Positions 32,891 to 40,945 of a DNA stretch of 64,000 nucleotides are shown piece after piece. The stretch's first letter is position 1; the number at the start of each line of letters is the position of its first letter. The position numbers and the translations under genes were made by a program. This stretch comes from Chloroflexi bacterium HGW-Chloroflexi-6 (GTDB lineage: Bacteria; Chloroflexota; Anaerolineae; Anaerolineales; Villigracilaceae): positions 1-64,000 of the forward strand of contig PHBU01000001.1 of assembly GCA_002840685.1 (NCBI GenBank), in the 5' to 3' direction. Below the pieces are notes generated by a model, which saw only the letters and a list, made by a program, of their open reading frames with translations, had not been told where the DNA came from and did not search any database.

Positions 32891-33038
32891 GCCCAACTAC
32901 GGTTAGCCGCCGCAGCTTAATCACTTATGGACAATTGCCACCTAAACACCCAAATCGGAAATTAAACAGTTTGCCACAAAAAAATATTCCCTATCACTAT
33001 AGCAAAACCACCCTGCCCGCGTCACGTGACGTTTGTCA
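32891..33038 (-). promoter_or_regulatory. Promoter/operator repeat, copy 4
   Basis: TGACAAACGTCA (33027-33038, one base off) and TATAGT (32996-33001) are 25 bases apart on the - strand. The leader matches copy 1 over about 100 bases and ends at GTTGGGC (32891-32897). GGCTAAC, four bases and GTTGGGC form an inverted pair like an integron simple site. Confidence 0.72.
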
Positions 33039-33042
33039 CAAG

Positions 33043-33190
33043 TTACGAAATACCCGGTTGGCGCACCCCTATCTTCCCATTTTGGCAACAACCGCAAACT
33101 CAGCCCCGGCCGGGTCGAAGGCCTGGCTGGGCAACCTTTGCCCGGAACTTCTCGATCTCGAGGCCGCTTTCGGCTAATTCACAAACCAGG
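33043..33190 (-). pseudogene. Methyltransferase 3'-end fragment 4, frameshifted
   Basis: ELAESGLEIEKF matches the intact methyltransferase C-terminus. One frame change and an insertion of about 20 bases near 33060-33080 break the rest. Upstream on the - strand (33370 to 33190) an open frame without recognised similarity leads into the fragment. That stretch holds no gene that can be supported. Confidence 0.75.
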
Positions 33191-33214
33191 CTTTTTTTAA
33201 CAAAAAAAGCCTGG
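33186..33214. repeat. 29-base palindrome at a fragment junction
   Basis: Perfect arms CCAGGCTTTTTTT and AAAAAAAGCCTGG with an AAC loop lie exactly where similarity to the methyltransferase gene stops. It can act as an intrinsic terminator on both strands, including for the histidine kinase gene read towards it. Confidence 0.8.
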
Positions 33215-33370
33215 TAAGGATATTGACTCGCGATTTCCTGTGTTATTTTTCTGGATTGTGGGATGACGAACCTGTTTCGATAACCGTGACGCCATTCTAG
33301 AAAGAGATCAACAACTTGCTGCGAGTCGATACTATCTGTGATGCGATAATTCAGGATTATTTACAGGCCA

Positions 33371-34501
33371 TCATTGGCGCGGAATGCGAACGGTGAACGT
33401 CGTGCCTTGCTGCGCTGTCGAGTCGACCGTGATCGTACCCCCGTTGGCGTTGACAATCTCGCGCACGATGTACAAGCCCAGCCCGATGCTGCCCGGAGCC
33501 CGCTGGAATGCCGATTCGACCGTAGCATAACGCACCAGCGGATCGAAGAGCGTCGGCAGCGCCTCCGGCGGGATCGGCTCGCCTTCATTATGGACCCTCA
33601 ACACTACGGTTGACCCTTCTGAAGCGGCAGATAGTTCGACTGGCCCCTTTGGCGACCCGTGCTGAAGCGCGTTGCCCAACAGATTGGAGATAACCTGTCG
33701 GAGTCGGGCCGCATCCCAATTGCCGGTCAGATCGCCGCGCGGGTTAAAGTGCAACGTGCGCTGCGGGTGCGTCGCACGAAATCCGTCAACCACTTCACGA
33801 CAGAGCATTTGCAGATCGACCGGCTCGCAATGCAGCGGCATGGTGCTGCCCAGCAACGTCGATGCGAAGTCGGTCATATCATTGATCAACTTTGCCATCG
33901 CCTCCGATTCCGTGTCGATCATCGCCAGCGCTTCAATGGATATCGGGTCTGCATTCGTCTGCGAAACAAGCCTCGCGCCCATGCGGATGGCGATCAGCGG
34001 ATTGCGCAGATCATGGCCGAGGATCGCCAGGAACAATTGGCGGGACCGATTGATGCGCTCGGTGTAACTTTCGACAGCCTCGGCAAGCGACTGATCGATC
34101 GACTCGTTAAAGCGGGTGATGTCGTCAATATCGTCGAGGTGGGTCTGCGGAGAACTCTTGCGCCACAGGCGCATGACACTGGCGCGCAAGGCACGATATT
34201 CGGAAACGAGTTCGATGATGTCGAATCCCGCGCCAACGCGCTCCTCGGCGTGCTGTACCGAGGCGATGTCGAGCCGGTCGCTCTCCGCAGCGCCCTCGCC
34301 GTCGCCTTTGGACTTGTCCGCCTGCTGCGCGAGGCTCTGGTCAACCTGCATGTCCCGCGCGGTTGCCAGCAAGATTGCCTGGGCGTGGTCACGCAAGGAG
34401 AGCTTTGTCATGTTCGCCCCTGGCGCGAGGGTAACTGCAAAGGCTTCCCACTCCACGAGGATGGGCTCGATATTCGCGAGAATAAATTTTGCCAGTCGCA
34501 T
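33371..34501 (-). CDS. Sensor histidine kinase with RsbRD-like N-terminal domain
   Basis: The 376-residue protein has an N-terminal helical RsbRD/RsbT-type sensory region (LSLRDHAQAILLATARDMQ, GFDIIELVSEYRALRASVMRLW). It then has a HisKA domain with H-box LAILGHDLRNPLIAI at about 160, and a HATPase domain with N-box VISNLLGNALQHG and GSIGLGLYIVREIV. No membrane helix is present, so it is cytosolic. No response regulator is adjacent. Base composition is much richer in G+C than the cassettes beside it. Promoter repeat copy 5 lies upstream. Confidence 0.88.
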   Translation of the reverse strand: MRLAKFILANIEPILVEWEAFAVTLAPGANMTKLSLRDHAQAILLATARDMQVDQSLAQQADKSKGDGEGAAESDRLDIASVQHAEERVGAGFDIIELVSEYRALRASVMRLWRKSSPQTHLDDIDDITRFNESIDQSLAEAVESYTERINRSRQLFLAILGHDLRNPLIAIRMGARLVSQTNADPISIEALAMIDTESEAMAKLINDMTDFASTLLGSTMPLHCEPVDLQMLCREVVDGFRATHPQRTLHFNPRGDLTGNWDAARLRQVISNLLGNALQHGSPKGPVELSAASEGSTVVLRVHNEGEPIPPEALPTLFDPLVRYATVESAFQRAPGSIGLGLYIVREIVNANGGTITVDSTAQQGTTFTVRIPRQ

Positions 34502-34534
34502 TGATTGCTCCTTGGGTTGTATCAGCCTCCGCTG

Positions 34535-34672
34535 GCCGAACTATGTGTTTAGCGGCCATTTCTCCGGTTAATTGCCGGGGCGGCAAAGCCGGAAACTAGA
34601 CAGCTTGCCATAAAATGACACATCCAATCACTATAGCAAATATTCTCAACCCACGCCACCTGACATTTGTCA
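34535..34672 (-). promoter_or_regulatory. Promoter/operator repeat, copy 5
   Basis: TGACAAATGTCA (34661-34672) and TATAGT (34630-34635) are 25 bases apart. The repeat starts four bases after the stop of the intact methyltransferase, and its leader ends at GTTCGGC (34535-34541, - strand). The downstream gene is the histidine kinase. Confidence 0.72.
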
Positions 34673-34676
34673 CAAG

Positions 34677-35522
34677 TTATGAAATATCCAGTTTGGCGAT
34701 GACCGCAAACTCAGTCCCGGCCGGGTCGAAGGCATCGCCGGCAACATTTGCCAGGAACTTCTCGATCTGGAGGCCGCTTTCGGCAAATTCATGAGCCAGG
34801 CTTTGTTGGTCATAATGCTGCAGCCAGTTGAATACCTGGCGGGTGCGGTTTGCTTCGATGATCGTGTATTTGTCCAGGCTTACTTTTTCATCTTCATATT
34901 TGAAGCTGTTTAGAAAACCGTGATATTCCTGGGGCGACCAAAAATTATTTAGTAAATTGAGTCCATAGCTGGCGCCTTCTGTTTTTTGCTCGAAAGCCTG
35001 CAAAGAATACACATCCAGCAGGATGCGGCCCCCGGGTTTCAGCAACGTTTTAAACTTGCCTAATAATGCTTTGCGTTGATCGGGGCTTAGCGCGCAGTAG
35101 TCGCACATGATCATCAAGATCAGATCGTAGCGCACCTGTGAAGTGAACTCCAGATAGTTTTGTTGAACATAATCGATGTTCAGCTTTTCGGCGCTGGCCC
35201 TGCTGCGGGCATACTCGAGCGAGCTTTTCGAGAAATCTATCCCGGTGATGGCGGCCTTCGTTTTTGCGAGCCTTTGGGCGTAGAGCCCCGGTCCGCAGCC
35301 AAAATCGATCACCGATTTGCCCTCGCAAAGATCGAATTCGGAGGTGATCCAGGCTGCCGAACGCTCAACGAAAGCAAACTTCCGGCTCGAGATATCAACC
35401 TCGCCATTCAGGTGGTAGGCAAGCATTTGCTTTGAGGTGTATTCGTCCGTCCACAGATCGCTGGCCGTGTAAAACTCAAAGGGTTGGGGACGAGAATTGA
35501 TCTTTTCAAGCTGATCGAACAT
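34677..35522 (-). CDS. Class I SAM-dependent methyltransferase (parent of the fragments)
   Basis: The 281-residue protein has motif I KSVIDFGCGPGLYAQRL at about 68-84, the acidic residue in ITGIDFSKSS, and motif IV MIMCDYCALSPDQRKALL. GRILLDVYSLQAF follows at motif VI. The C-terminal 38 residues (EFAESGLQIEKFLANVAG onward) recur as four isolated fragments in the window. The substrate is unknown. It may be co-transcribed with the GAF/HD-GYP and small membrane protein genes upstream. Confidence 0.85.
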   Translation of the reverse strand: MFDQLEKINSRPQPFEFYTASDLWTDEYTSKQMLAYHLNGEVDISSRKFAFVERSAAWITSEFDLCEGKSVIDFGCGPGLYAQRLAKTKAAITGIDFSKSSLEYARSRASAEKLNIDYVQQNYLEFTSQVRYDLILMIMCDYCALSPDQRKALLGKFKTLLKPGGRILLDVYSLQAFEQKTEGASYGLNLLNNFWSPQEYHGFLNSFKYEDEKVSLDKYTIIEANRTRQVFNWLQHYDQQSLAHEFAESGLQIEKFLANVAGDAFDPAGTEFAVIAKLDIS

Positions 35523-35558
35523 TCCCTTTTCTCCTTAACTGATGCGCTCTTGCCGAAA

Positions 35559-35915
35559 TTAAAATTCGATCGAGGAGATCATATAATACGAAGCCCACGC
35601 CAGCAGCCCGATCAGAATCCCAAACAGGCCGAGCAGAATGCCTGTCACGGCGACCCGCTTTTTGAGCCTGCCTTTTACCAGCGCGCGGCTGCCCGCGAAA
35701 ATGTTGAGCAGGCCAAAGGGCAGCGCCAAATAAAGCCCGCCAAACAGCACGATATTTTCGAGAGTAGTGTCCACAACCCCTGTGCCCGGCCCAGCCGGGT
35801 AAAAAATCGAGACCAGGACAAGGATGATCCCGATCAGGATCAGTATGATCGGAAGGCTCGATCCGGCCAGGATCGCAAGCGGCCAATTGATTTTGGTGGC
35901 TGGTTTGGCGTCCAT
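35559..35915 (-). CDS. Small three-helix membrane protein
   Basis: The 118-residue product has helices at about 13-39, 52-72 and 86-112 with a short basic loop (RALVKGRLKKR). It is not recognised. The layout recalls DUF4190-like or other small integral proteins. It lies four bases after the HD-GYP stop, which indicates co-transcription. Confidence 0.65.
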   Translation of the reverse strand: MDAKPATKINWPLAILAGSSLPIILILIGIILVLVSIFYPAGPGTGVVDTTLENIVLFGGLYLALPFGLLNIFAGSRALVKGRLKKRVAVTGILLGLFGILIGLLAWASYYMISSIEF

Positions 35916-35919
35916 GCAT

Positions 35920-37095
35920 TCAGCCTTCGAGCATCTCCAGAAAAGCCTTGACCGCTTCCGGGTAGAAATGTTTCCCTGATTGATCCTTGATGTAGGCCAG
36001 CGCTTCTTCCTTCTTCCAGGCTTTGCGATAAGGGCGGTCTGAGGTCAGGGCGTCAAAAACATCGATGACGGCGAAAATTCGGGCAGCCAGGGGGATCTCT
36101 TCCCCTTTCAGGCGGCGAGGATAACCGCTCCCGTCCCACTTTTCATGATGACAATAGGGGATGTCCACGGCTGGGGTCAGGTAGTCGATCTGCGAAATGA
36201 TCTGACGGGCTTTTTCAGGATGGGTCTGCATGATCTTCTGCTCGGCATCCGACAACACATCCGGTTTTTGCAAAACCGCATCGGGAATGCCCATCTTCCC
36301 GATATCGTGCATCAACGCGCCTCTCCGAACATGCCCCAGGTCGGCAGCGGGAATGCCCATCCTGCTTGCCAGGGCGACGGTCAATTCCACCACGCGATGG
36401 GTATGCTCCTCCGTTACGTGGTCGCGCATATCCAGCACCCGCGACCATCCCTCAAGGGTCGCATCATAAGCCCGGCTCAGATCGACGATGGACTGTTGGG
36501 CTTTTTTGTACAACAACGTATTGGCAATCGCCAGTGAAACCTGGAAGGACAAAATGTAGCATAAGTCAATCTCGTTGCTGGCAAAAACACGGGTTTGATC
36601 GGTTGTCCCCACAATAAAAACGCCAATCACATCTTCTTTCAGCAGCAGCGGAAAATAAAGGATGGATACCAGATGGCGCGAATCAACCACAATTTTTTCA
36701 GCAGCTGAAAGAGGAGAAAGCCTCGCGTCACCGAGATAAACGGGGGCTTTGGTTGAAACAACCTTGCTAATGTGTGGATGATCGCAAAGCTTTGCAAGAC
36801 GCAGCTCATCCGGGAACTGAGCCGGCAAGGGCGGAGTGGTTGCTCCCAAATACAGATCCCCGTTCTCAAGCGTGTAAATGGCGCCGGTGTTCAAACCAAA
36901 CAAACCGGCAGCGCTCTCAATCGCTATTTGCAACACTTCGATTAAATCCATGGTGGAAGCCAGGGAGCTGCTGACCTTTAACAGCGCTGATAATTCTTTT
37001 GCAGGGATGCGCGTTGTTAATTCTTCATATGTGGTAATTTCTGTGCGTTCCACGTTGCGCCTCTTGTATACTTTGTGCCATGAGTGAGCGTGCAT
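35920..37095 (-). CDS. GAF domain HD-GYP phosphodiesterase-like protein
   Basis: The 391-residue protein has a GAF domain (about 40-190: SSSLASTMDLIEVLQIAIES, ILYFPLLLKEDVIGVFIVG). It then has an HD-GYP domain with HTHRVVELTVALASRMG, MHDIGKMGIPDAVLQKP, HHEKWDGSGYPRRLKG and FAVIDVFDALTSDRPYR. The HD pair and GYP are intact, so cyclic-di-GMP hydrolysis is possible. Starts further inside (MIDLIEV region excluded) are less likely. Promoter repeat copy 6 lies upstream. Confidence 0.88.
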   Translation of the reverse strand: MHAHSWHKVYKRRNVERTEITTYEELTTRIPAKELSALLKVSSSLASTMDLIEVLQIAIESAAGLFGLNTGAIYTLENGDLYLGATTPPLPAQFPDELRLAKLCDHPHISKVVSTKAPVYLGDARLSPLSAAEKIVVDSRHLVSILYFPLLLKEDVIGVFIVGTTDQTRVFASNEIDLCYILSFQVSLAIANTLLYKKAQQSIVDLSRAYDATLEGWSRVLDMRDHVTEEHTHRVVELTVALASRMGIPAADLGHVRRGALMHDIGKMGIPDAVLQKPDVLSDAEQKIMQTHPEKARQIISQIDYLTPAVDIPYCHHEKWDGSGYPRRLKGEEIPLAARIFAVIDVFDALTSDRPYRKAWKKEEALAYIKDQSGKHFYPEAVKAFLEMLEG

Positions 37096-37208
37096 ATACA
37101 GGCTTCAGTTTTTGGCCAATCAACACTATATTTCTTCACCACCAACGATACATTGGTCGCCTGAACACCTGGATCAGGCCTGCTTTTTTCAAAAATACGC
37201 CCTGTCTC

Positions 37209-37250
37209 ACTATAGCAAATCCGCCCTGGCGCGTCACCTGACATTTGTCA
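37209..37250 (-). promoter_or_regulatory. Promoter/operator repeat, copy 6
   Basis: TGACAAATGTCA (37239-37250) and TATAGT (37209-37214) are 24 bases apart on the - strand, pointing at the HD-GYP gene. No methyltransferase fragment lies behind this copy and the leader is not the conserved one. Confidence 0.68.
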
Positions 37251-37280
37251 CAAATAACCTGAATTTGGGGATAAATCTTT

Positions 37281-37349
37281 TCACCGCAAAGTCGCACAGG
37301 TCACGAAGATTTTTAAAATCTCTTCATGTTACCGGCGTCTCCGCGGTGA
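37281..37349. repeat. Imperfect inverted repeat
   Basis: TCACCGC / GCGGTGA form the outer arms and GAAGATTTT / AAAATCTCTTC form an inner stem. It is a member of the loose CGCAAAG repeat family and lies just beyond the stop of the glycosyltransferase gene. Confidence 0.55.
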
Positions 37350-37384
37350 ATTTTTTAGCGTTGATCGCCTCACCCGAACAGGCG

Positions 37385-38158
37385 TTATGTTAGGGGCAGA
37401 TCATTGGCTGGCAATTTTTCACGGTATCTTGAGAGCAGTTCATCTCTTTGCTTTGTCCCGGCCACCGGCCGCATGGGCACAGGCTCGCATCGACACGAAG
37501 TCCCAAAGAAGTGCAAGACCATGCTGGAGGCAGAGATCATGTGTTTGAAGCCGTGAGTCTTCATCACCTGGGTCATCAATTTGAAGGGTTCAACGCTCTC
37601 GTCTCTGGTCACCCCGAGATATTTCACAGCCGACAGCCCGAACTCAGACACAACGGTTCGGAACAAGGCTGTGTTCCGCACCAGGGCGCAGCACGGAGGC
37701 AGCCAATCCCCGCAAATATCAGGGTTTGCGATCCGGGCATCTTCGGGGATTGCTCCGAGGCCATCCCAGGACAGTCTCGGTCCGATGCCAAAAGCTTTCG
37801 GATGGCCTTCCAACTCGGTCAGCAGCGCGCCGATCGTATTCTCTTCGACAAAACAAATATCCGCACCCAGGAAAAGATAATGGGTGCAATCCGGGTGCTC
37901 AAGCACAAACCGGCTCAAGATCTCGCCCTGCGGATTGTTCGTGGTTTTGGTGGTAAATCCGGACTGAACCAGGCCAACGCTTTGGCTGGCCGCGTATGCC
38001 TTCAATTCAGACATGGCATCGGTTGATGCGTTGTCAAAGACAGTCACAGACAGATTCAATTTTTGGGAATGCCGCGCAAACAATGAGCGCAGCATCAGTT
38101 CCATATAGCGGGATGTATTATGGTTGACGGTTACCGCCTCAATCTTGTGAGACTTCAT
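37385..38158 (-). CDS. Family 2-like glycosyltransferase
   Basis: ATG 38158 follows GGGAGGAAT. The 257-residue protein reads as a GT-A fold: IEAVTVNHNTSRYMELMLRS, VTVFDNASTDAMSELK, then FLGADICFVEENT at the DxD position. PCCALVRNTALFR follows. The donor and acceptor are unknown. Its stop overlaps CCCTAACATAACGCC, which resembles one half of an attC site, but no partner was found. Confidence 0.75.
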   Translation of the reverse strand: MKSHKIEAVTVNHNTSRYMELMLRSLFARHSQKLNLSVTVFDNASTDAMSELKAYAASQSVGLVQSGFTTKTTNNPQGEILSRFVLEHPDCTHYLFLGADICFVEENTIGALLTELEGHPKAFGIGPRLSWDGLGAIPEDARIANPDICGDWLPPCCALVRNTALFRTVVSEFGLSAVKYLGVTRDESVEPFKLMTQVMKTHGFKHMISASSMVLHFFGTSCRCEPVPMRPVAGTKQRDELLSRYREKLPANDLPLT

Positions 38159-38296
38159 TATTCCTCCCTGGGTTGACAGCCGCAAACATATTTTTACTGC
38201 AAACTTGTGTAATACTTTCTTTTGAGGGGCGCTCTACGAAAAACAGACCCCCGTCTTCTGATTGATTCTTGCATAAATCGAAAACCCTATAAATAC

Positions 38297-38339
38297 ACTA
38301 TATCAAAAAAGGATCGCCCCCGTCACCTGACATTTGTCA
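38297..38339 (-). promoter_or_regulatory. Promoter/operator repeat, copy 7
   Basis: TGACAAATGTCA (38328-38339) and TATAGT (38297-38302) are 25 bases apart on the - strand. It begins seven bases after the stop of the Nudix gene and lies 139 bases before the glycosyltransferase ATG. It marks the high-coordinate end of the repeat region. Confidence 0.68.
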
Positions 38340-38346
38340 CAAAACC

Positions 38347-38808
38347 TTACCCGTAAAAAACCACCTCGTGCCCGAGCATTTCATCGCGTTCGTTGTACTC
38401 GAAACGGGCCGAGAAGAGTTTCCCGGCATCCAGCCAGTTTAGGAACAAGTGATCGCTCGGCCAGAGCGCCAGGGAACGCAGCTCGCCATCCGCGATCCAC
38501 TTAAGGTTGCCTTCGTTCGAATCGATCAACTCCCCGCTGAAATCCTCCGCAGTGTAGACCCAGACGTACCAGTCCTCGCCCTTGAAGCCGGCGAAAACCA
38601 GCAGCCCGCCGTAACGCGGATTTTTAATCTCCAGCCCCGACTCCTCGCGCACCTCGCGCGCGGCGCAGGCCTCGGGGCTTTCGCCCGGCTCCAGTTTGCC
38701 GCCCAGCCCGTTCCACTTGCCTTCGTGGATGTCGCGCTCTTTCTTAACGCGATGGATCATCAGCGTCTGACCGTCACGTTTCACGTAAACCAGCGTCGCA
38801 AGTTTCAT
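38347..38808 (-). CDS. Nudix hydrolase, MutT/8-oxo-dGTPase-like
   Basis: The 153-residue protein has a complete Nudix box, GGKLEPGESPEACAAREV followed by REESGL (G-x5-E-x7-REUxEExGU), which binds metal and cleaves nucleoside diphosphate-linked substrates. The NGLGGKLE lead and length resemble 8-oxo-dGTP diphosphatases. Its ATG overlaps the stop of the upstream esterase gene by four bases (ATGA). Confidence 0.88.
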   Translation of the reverse strand: MKLATLVYVKRDGQTLMIHRVKKERDIHEGKWNGLGGKLEPGESPEACAAREVREESGLEIKNPRYGGLLVFAGFKGEDWYVWVYTAEDFSGELIDSNEGNLKWIADGELRSLALWPSDHLFLNWLDAGKLFSARFEYNERDEMLGHEVVFYG

Positions 38809-39830
38809 GCCTCTCCAAACAGCGCTTCCAGGCCAGGGGCCAGGTTGTCGCGCCAGGTGTTGTAATTGTGCGCTCCGCCGTTTTCGTGGTAGCTGAAATC
38901 GTAGCCCTTCTCAGTCAGCAGGCCGCTCATGCGGCGGTTGGCATCACACAGAAAATCATTTTTGCCGCAGTCCAGCCACAACTTGACTTCCGGCCTGGGG
39001 GCATGCCGCACCAACTCCATTGCGACGGTCTCATGCTCCCACAGTTCGAAAGCCCCGGCCTGGCTCAAAGCCCGCCCGAAAACCTGCGGCAGGCGCAGGG
39101 CCGTGTAGACCGACATTAATCCGCCCATCGATGCGCCCAAAATCCCGTGCGCACCGGGCTGCTTTTCGTGGTCGATCAGCTTGATCTCCTGCGCGGCCAG
39201 CGGCAGGACGGCGCTCATCAAAAAGGCCAGAGTCGTCTCGGCGCAGGCATACTCAACCATGCGCGCCTTGCCCGCGTTTTCCAGGAAAGCCAGCGCGACC
39301 GGGCGGATGCGTTTTTGCAGGATGAGATTGTCAACGATCTCGGTCAGTTTGCCGCGCTTGAAATAGTCCATGCCGTCGTAGACCGCCAGCAGCGGAACGG
39401 CTTCGCGCGTCTCAGGCTGGTACAGGTATACCCGCCGCGTTTTGCTGGTGCTGACGTACTCCGCCGGGACGGTGTGCCTGGACACCTTGCCGCGCAGCCC
39501 GCCTTTGGGTACGCGAATCAACGAGCTGGGCTTTGCGCCCGGCATGTAAAAATTATGGTTATACGCGCCCATGCCGTTATAAACCCGGCGCGGGTTGAGC
39601 GGATCGCGCAAGCGCCGCCTGCTTTCGGAGTCGATCAGGGCATATTCGAGATAGGCATCCTCGTCCAGGTCGAAGTCGAAGCGCCACAGCCCAGTCCCGG
39701 CCTGGGTCATCGTCTGCGGGTTCTGCTCCCAGCCGTGCAGGTCGCTGATGACTTGCGGAGCAGTTCTCCCCTGCCAGAACAGGCTGGCGGTGCGTCCATT
39801 GATTTGTGGGTTTTTCAAAAATTTCGACAT
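38805..39830 (-). CDS. Enterochelin esterase-like alpha/beta hydrolase
   Basis: ATG 39830 follows AAAGGAGCAAAGC; the frame further upstream is not convincing. The 341-residue protein has an N-terminal immunoglobulin-like part (ASLFWQGRTAPQVISDLHGW). An esterase domain follows with VYDGMDYFKRG, the nucleophile elbow GASMGGLMS, and the late His in NGGAHNYNTWRDNL. The family includes Fes and esterase D. Substrate is unknown. Confidence 0.82.
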   Translation of the reverse strand: MSKFLKNPQINGRTASLFWQGRTAPQVISDLHGWEQNPQTMTQAGTGLWRFDFDLDEDAYLEYALIDSESRRRLRDPLNPRRVYNGMGAYNHNFYMPGAKPSSLIRVPKGGLRGKVSRHTVPAEYVSTSKTRRVYLYQPETREAVPLLAVYDGMDYFKRGKLTEIVDNLILQKRIRPVALAFLENAGKARMVEYACAETTLAFLMSAVLPLAAQEIKLIDHEKQPGAHGILGASMGGLMSVYTALRLPQVFGRALSQAGAFELWEHETVAMELVRHAPRPEVKLWLDCGKNDFLCDANRRMSGLLTEKGYDFSYHENGGAHNYNTWRDNLAPGLEALFGEA

Positions 39831-39858
39831 GCTTTGCTCCTTTGATTCTGTGGCTGCC

Positions 39859-40935
39859 TTATCCTGGCCCATCCTCGTCGCCGTTCTCGCCTGCGAACAG
39901 GCCAAAGAAGCGGTCCAGGCGCTCATCGATGATCTGGATGATCTCAGCCGGCTTGCGTTTCAGGCTCGACAGCCTGCCTCGCAGGTTGATATTCCCGCGC
40001 AGGATGCGAAAACGTCTCTGGATGTAGCGCTCGAGGATGTCGATATCGCGCCGTTCGAGCAAAGGGCGGATGCGCTCTACCGCAAAATCGAAGGGGTCGA
40101 ACTCCACCAGGCGGCGCAGCTGCTCCAGGCCGGTATGGCTTAATAACTGGATCGGGTTCTCAAAAGTCCCGAGCAGCAAGCGCAGTTCAACAATATCGAC
40201 CAGCGCCCGCTTGTGGGCCGATTTGGGTGTTTCCTGGAAGGCACCGAATTCATATTCGAACGGCATCGAGCGGATCGGTTTGCCCGCCAGGGCGTACATT
40301 TCGCACCACAAATATTTGAGCGCCAGCCCGACAATGCCTTCTTTTTCAAGCCGCCGCATCGAAACCGGGATGCGCGCGCTGGTCAGCAGCCCAAACTTGC
40401 CATGCTTCGAGGCGCGCCGCACGTAATCATGATCTTCAGACATTTTCAGGGTTTCATCGAAGCCATCGATCCGTTGGTGCACTTCACGCCGCGCAAAGAT
40501 GCAAAAACCGGGCGCGCGCGGCGAAATCGGCATGATGATCTGCAGGTACAAATTGGTTGCGTCCATGATAACCTTGTCACCGAGATCGTCGCTCAAGGCT
40601 TCGGTCGGGCAGGTTGCGACCACATAATTGTTGCGCTCGAACTCTTCCAGGGCGCGCTCGATGAAGTCCGGGCGCGGCAGAACGTCGGCATCCAGGAACA
40701 AAAGCAAGTCGCCTTGGGCAACCCTGGCCCCGGCATTGCGCCCGGGACCGGGCATCCCACCCGGAACAACCAGCGCGCCGCGTTCACGCGCCAGTTCGAC
40801 CGTGCCGTCCTTCGAGCCGGCATCGGCGACGATGATCTCGTCCGCGGGGCGGGTCTGCCCGTTCAGGGCGTCCAGCAAATTGGGCAGGGAAATGGCTTCG
40901 TTGAGTGCGGGGATGATAATACTTAATCGTGTCAT
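39859..40935 (-). CDS. Family 2 glycosyltransferase
   Basis: The 358-residue protein begins RLSIIIPALNEAISLPNLLD, then DEIIVADAGSKDGTVELARE and LLLFLDADVLPRPDFIE, the classic GT2 strand, nucleotide and DxD motifs. EDHDYVRRA fits the acceptor acidic motif. The start at 40935 has AGGA eight bases upstream. It lies ten bases after the YcaQ-like gene. It probably builds an envelope glycan or lipid-linked sugar. Confidence 0.85.
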   Translation of the reverse strand: MTRLSIIIPALNEAISLPNLLDALNGQTRPADEIIVADAGSKDGTVELARERGALVVPGGMPGPGRNAGARVAQGDLLLFLDADVLPRPDFIERALEEFERNNYVVATCPTEALSDDLGDKVIMDATNLYLQIIMPISPRAPGFCIFARREVHQRIDGFDETLKMSEDHDYVRRASKHGKFGLLTSARIPVSMRRLEKEGIVGLALKYLWCEMYALAGKPIRSMPFEYEFGAFQETPKSAHKRALVDIVELRLLLGTFENPIQLLSHTGLEQLRRLVEFDPFDFAVERIRPLLERRDIDILERYIQRRFRILRGNINLRGRLSSLKRKPAEIIQIIDERLDRFFGLFAGENGDEDGPG

Positions 40936-40945
40936 GTCAATCATC

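Noticed and set aside
21025-33000. Integron integrase gene
   Set aside because: No protein with tyrosine-recombinase motifs was found in any gene of the region, so the array is described as lacking a visible intI.
33659-34504. + strand open frame opposite the histidine kinase
   Set aside because: It is a shadow of the G+C-rich kinase gene without a start signal or recognisable domain.
37361-37391. Tenth attC site at the glycosyltransferase stop
   Set aside because: CCCTAACATAACGCC resembles one core and inner box, but no inverted partner was found within 200 bases.
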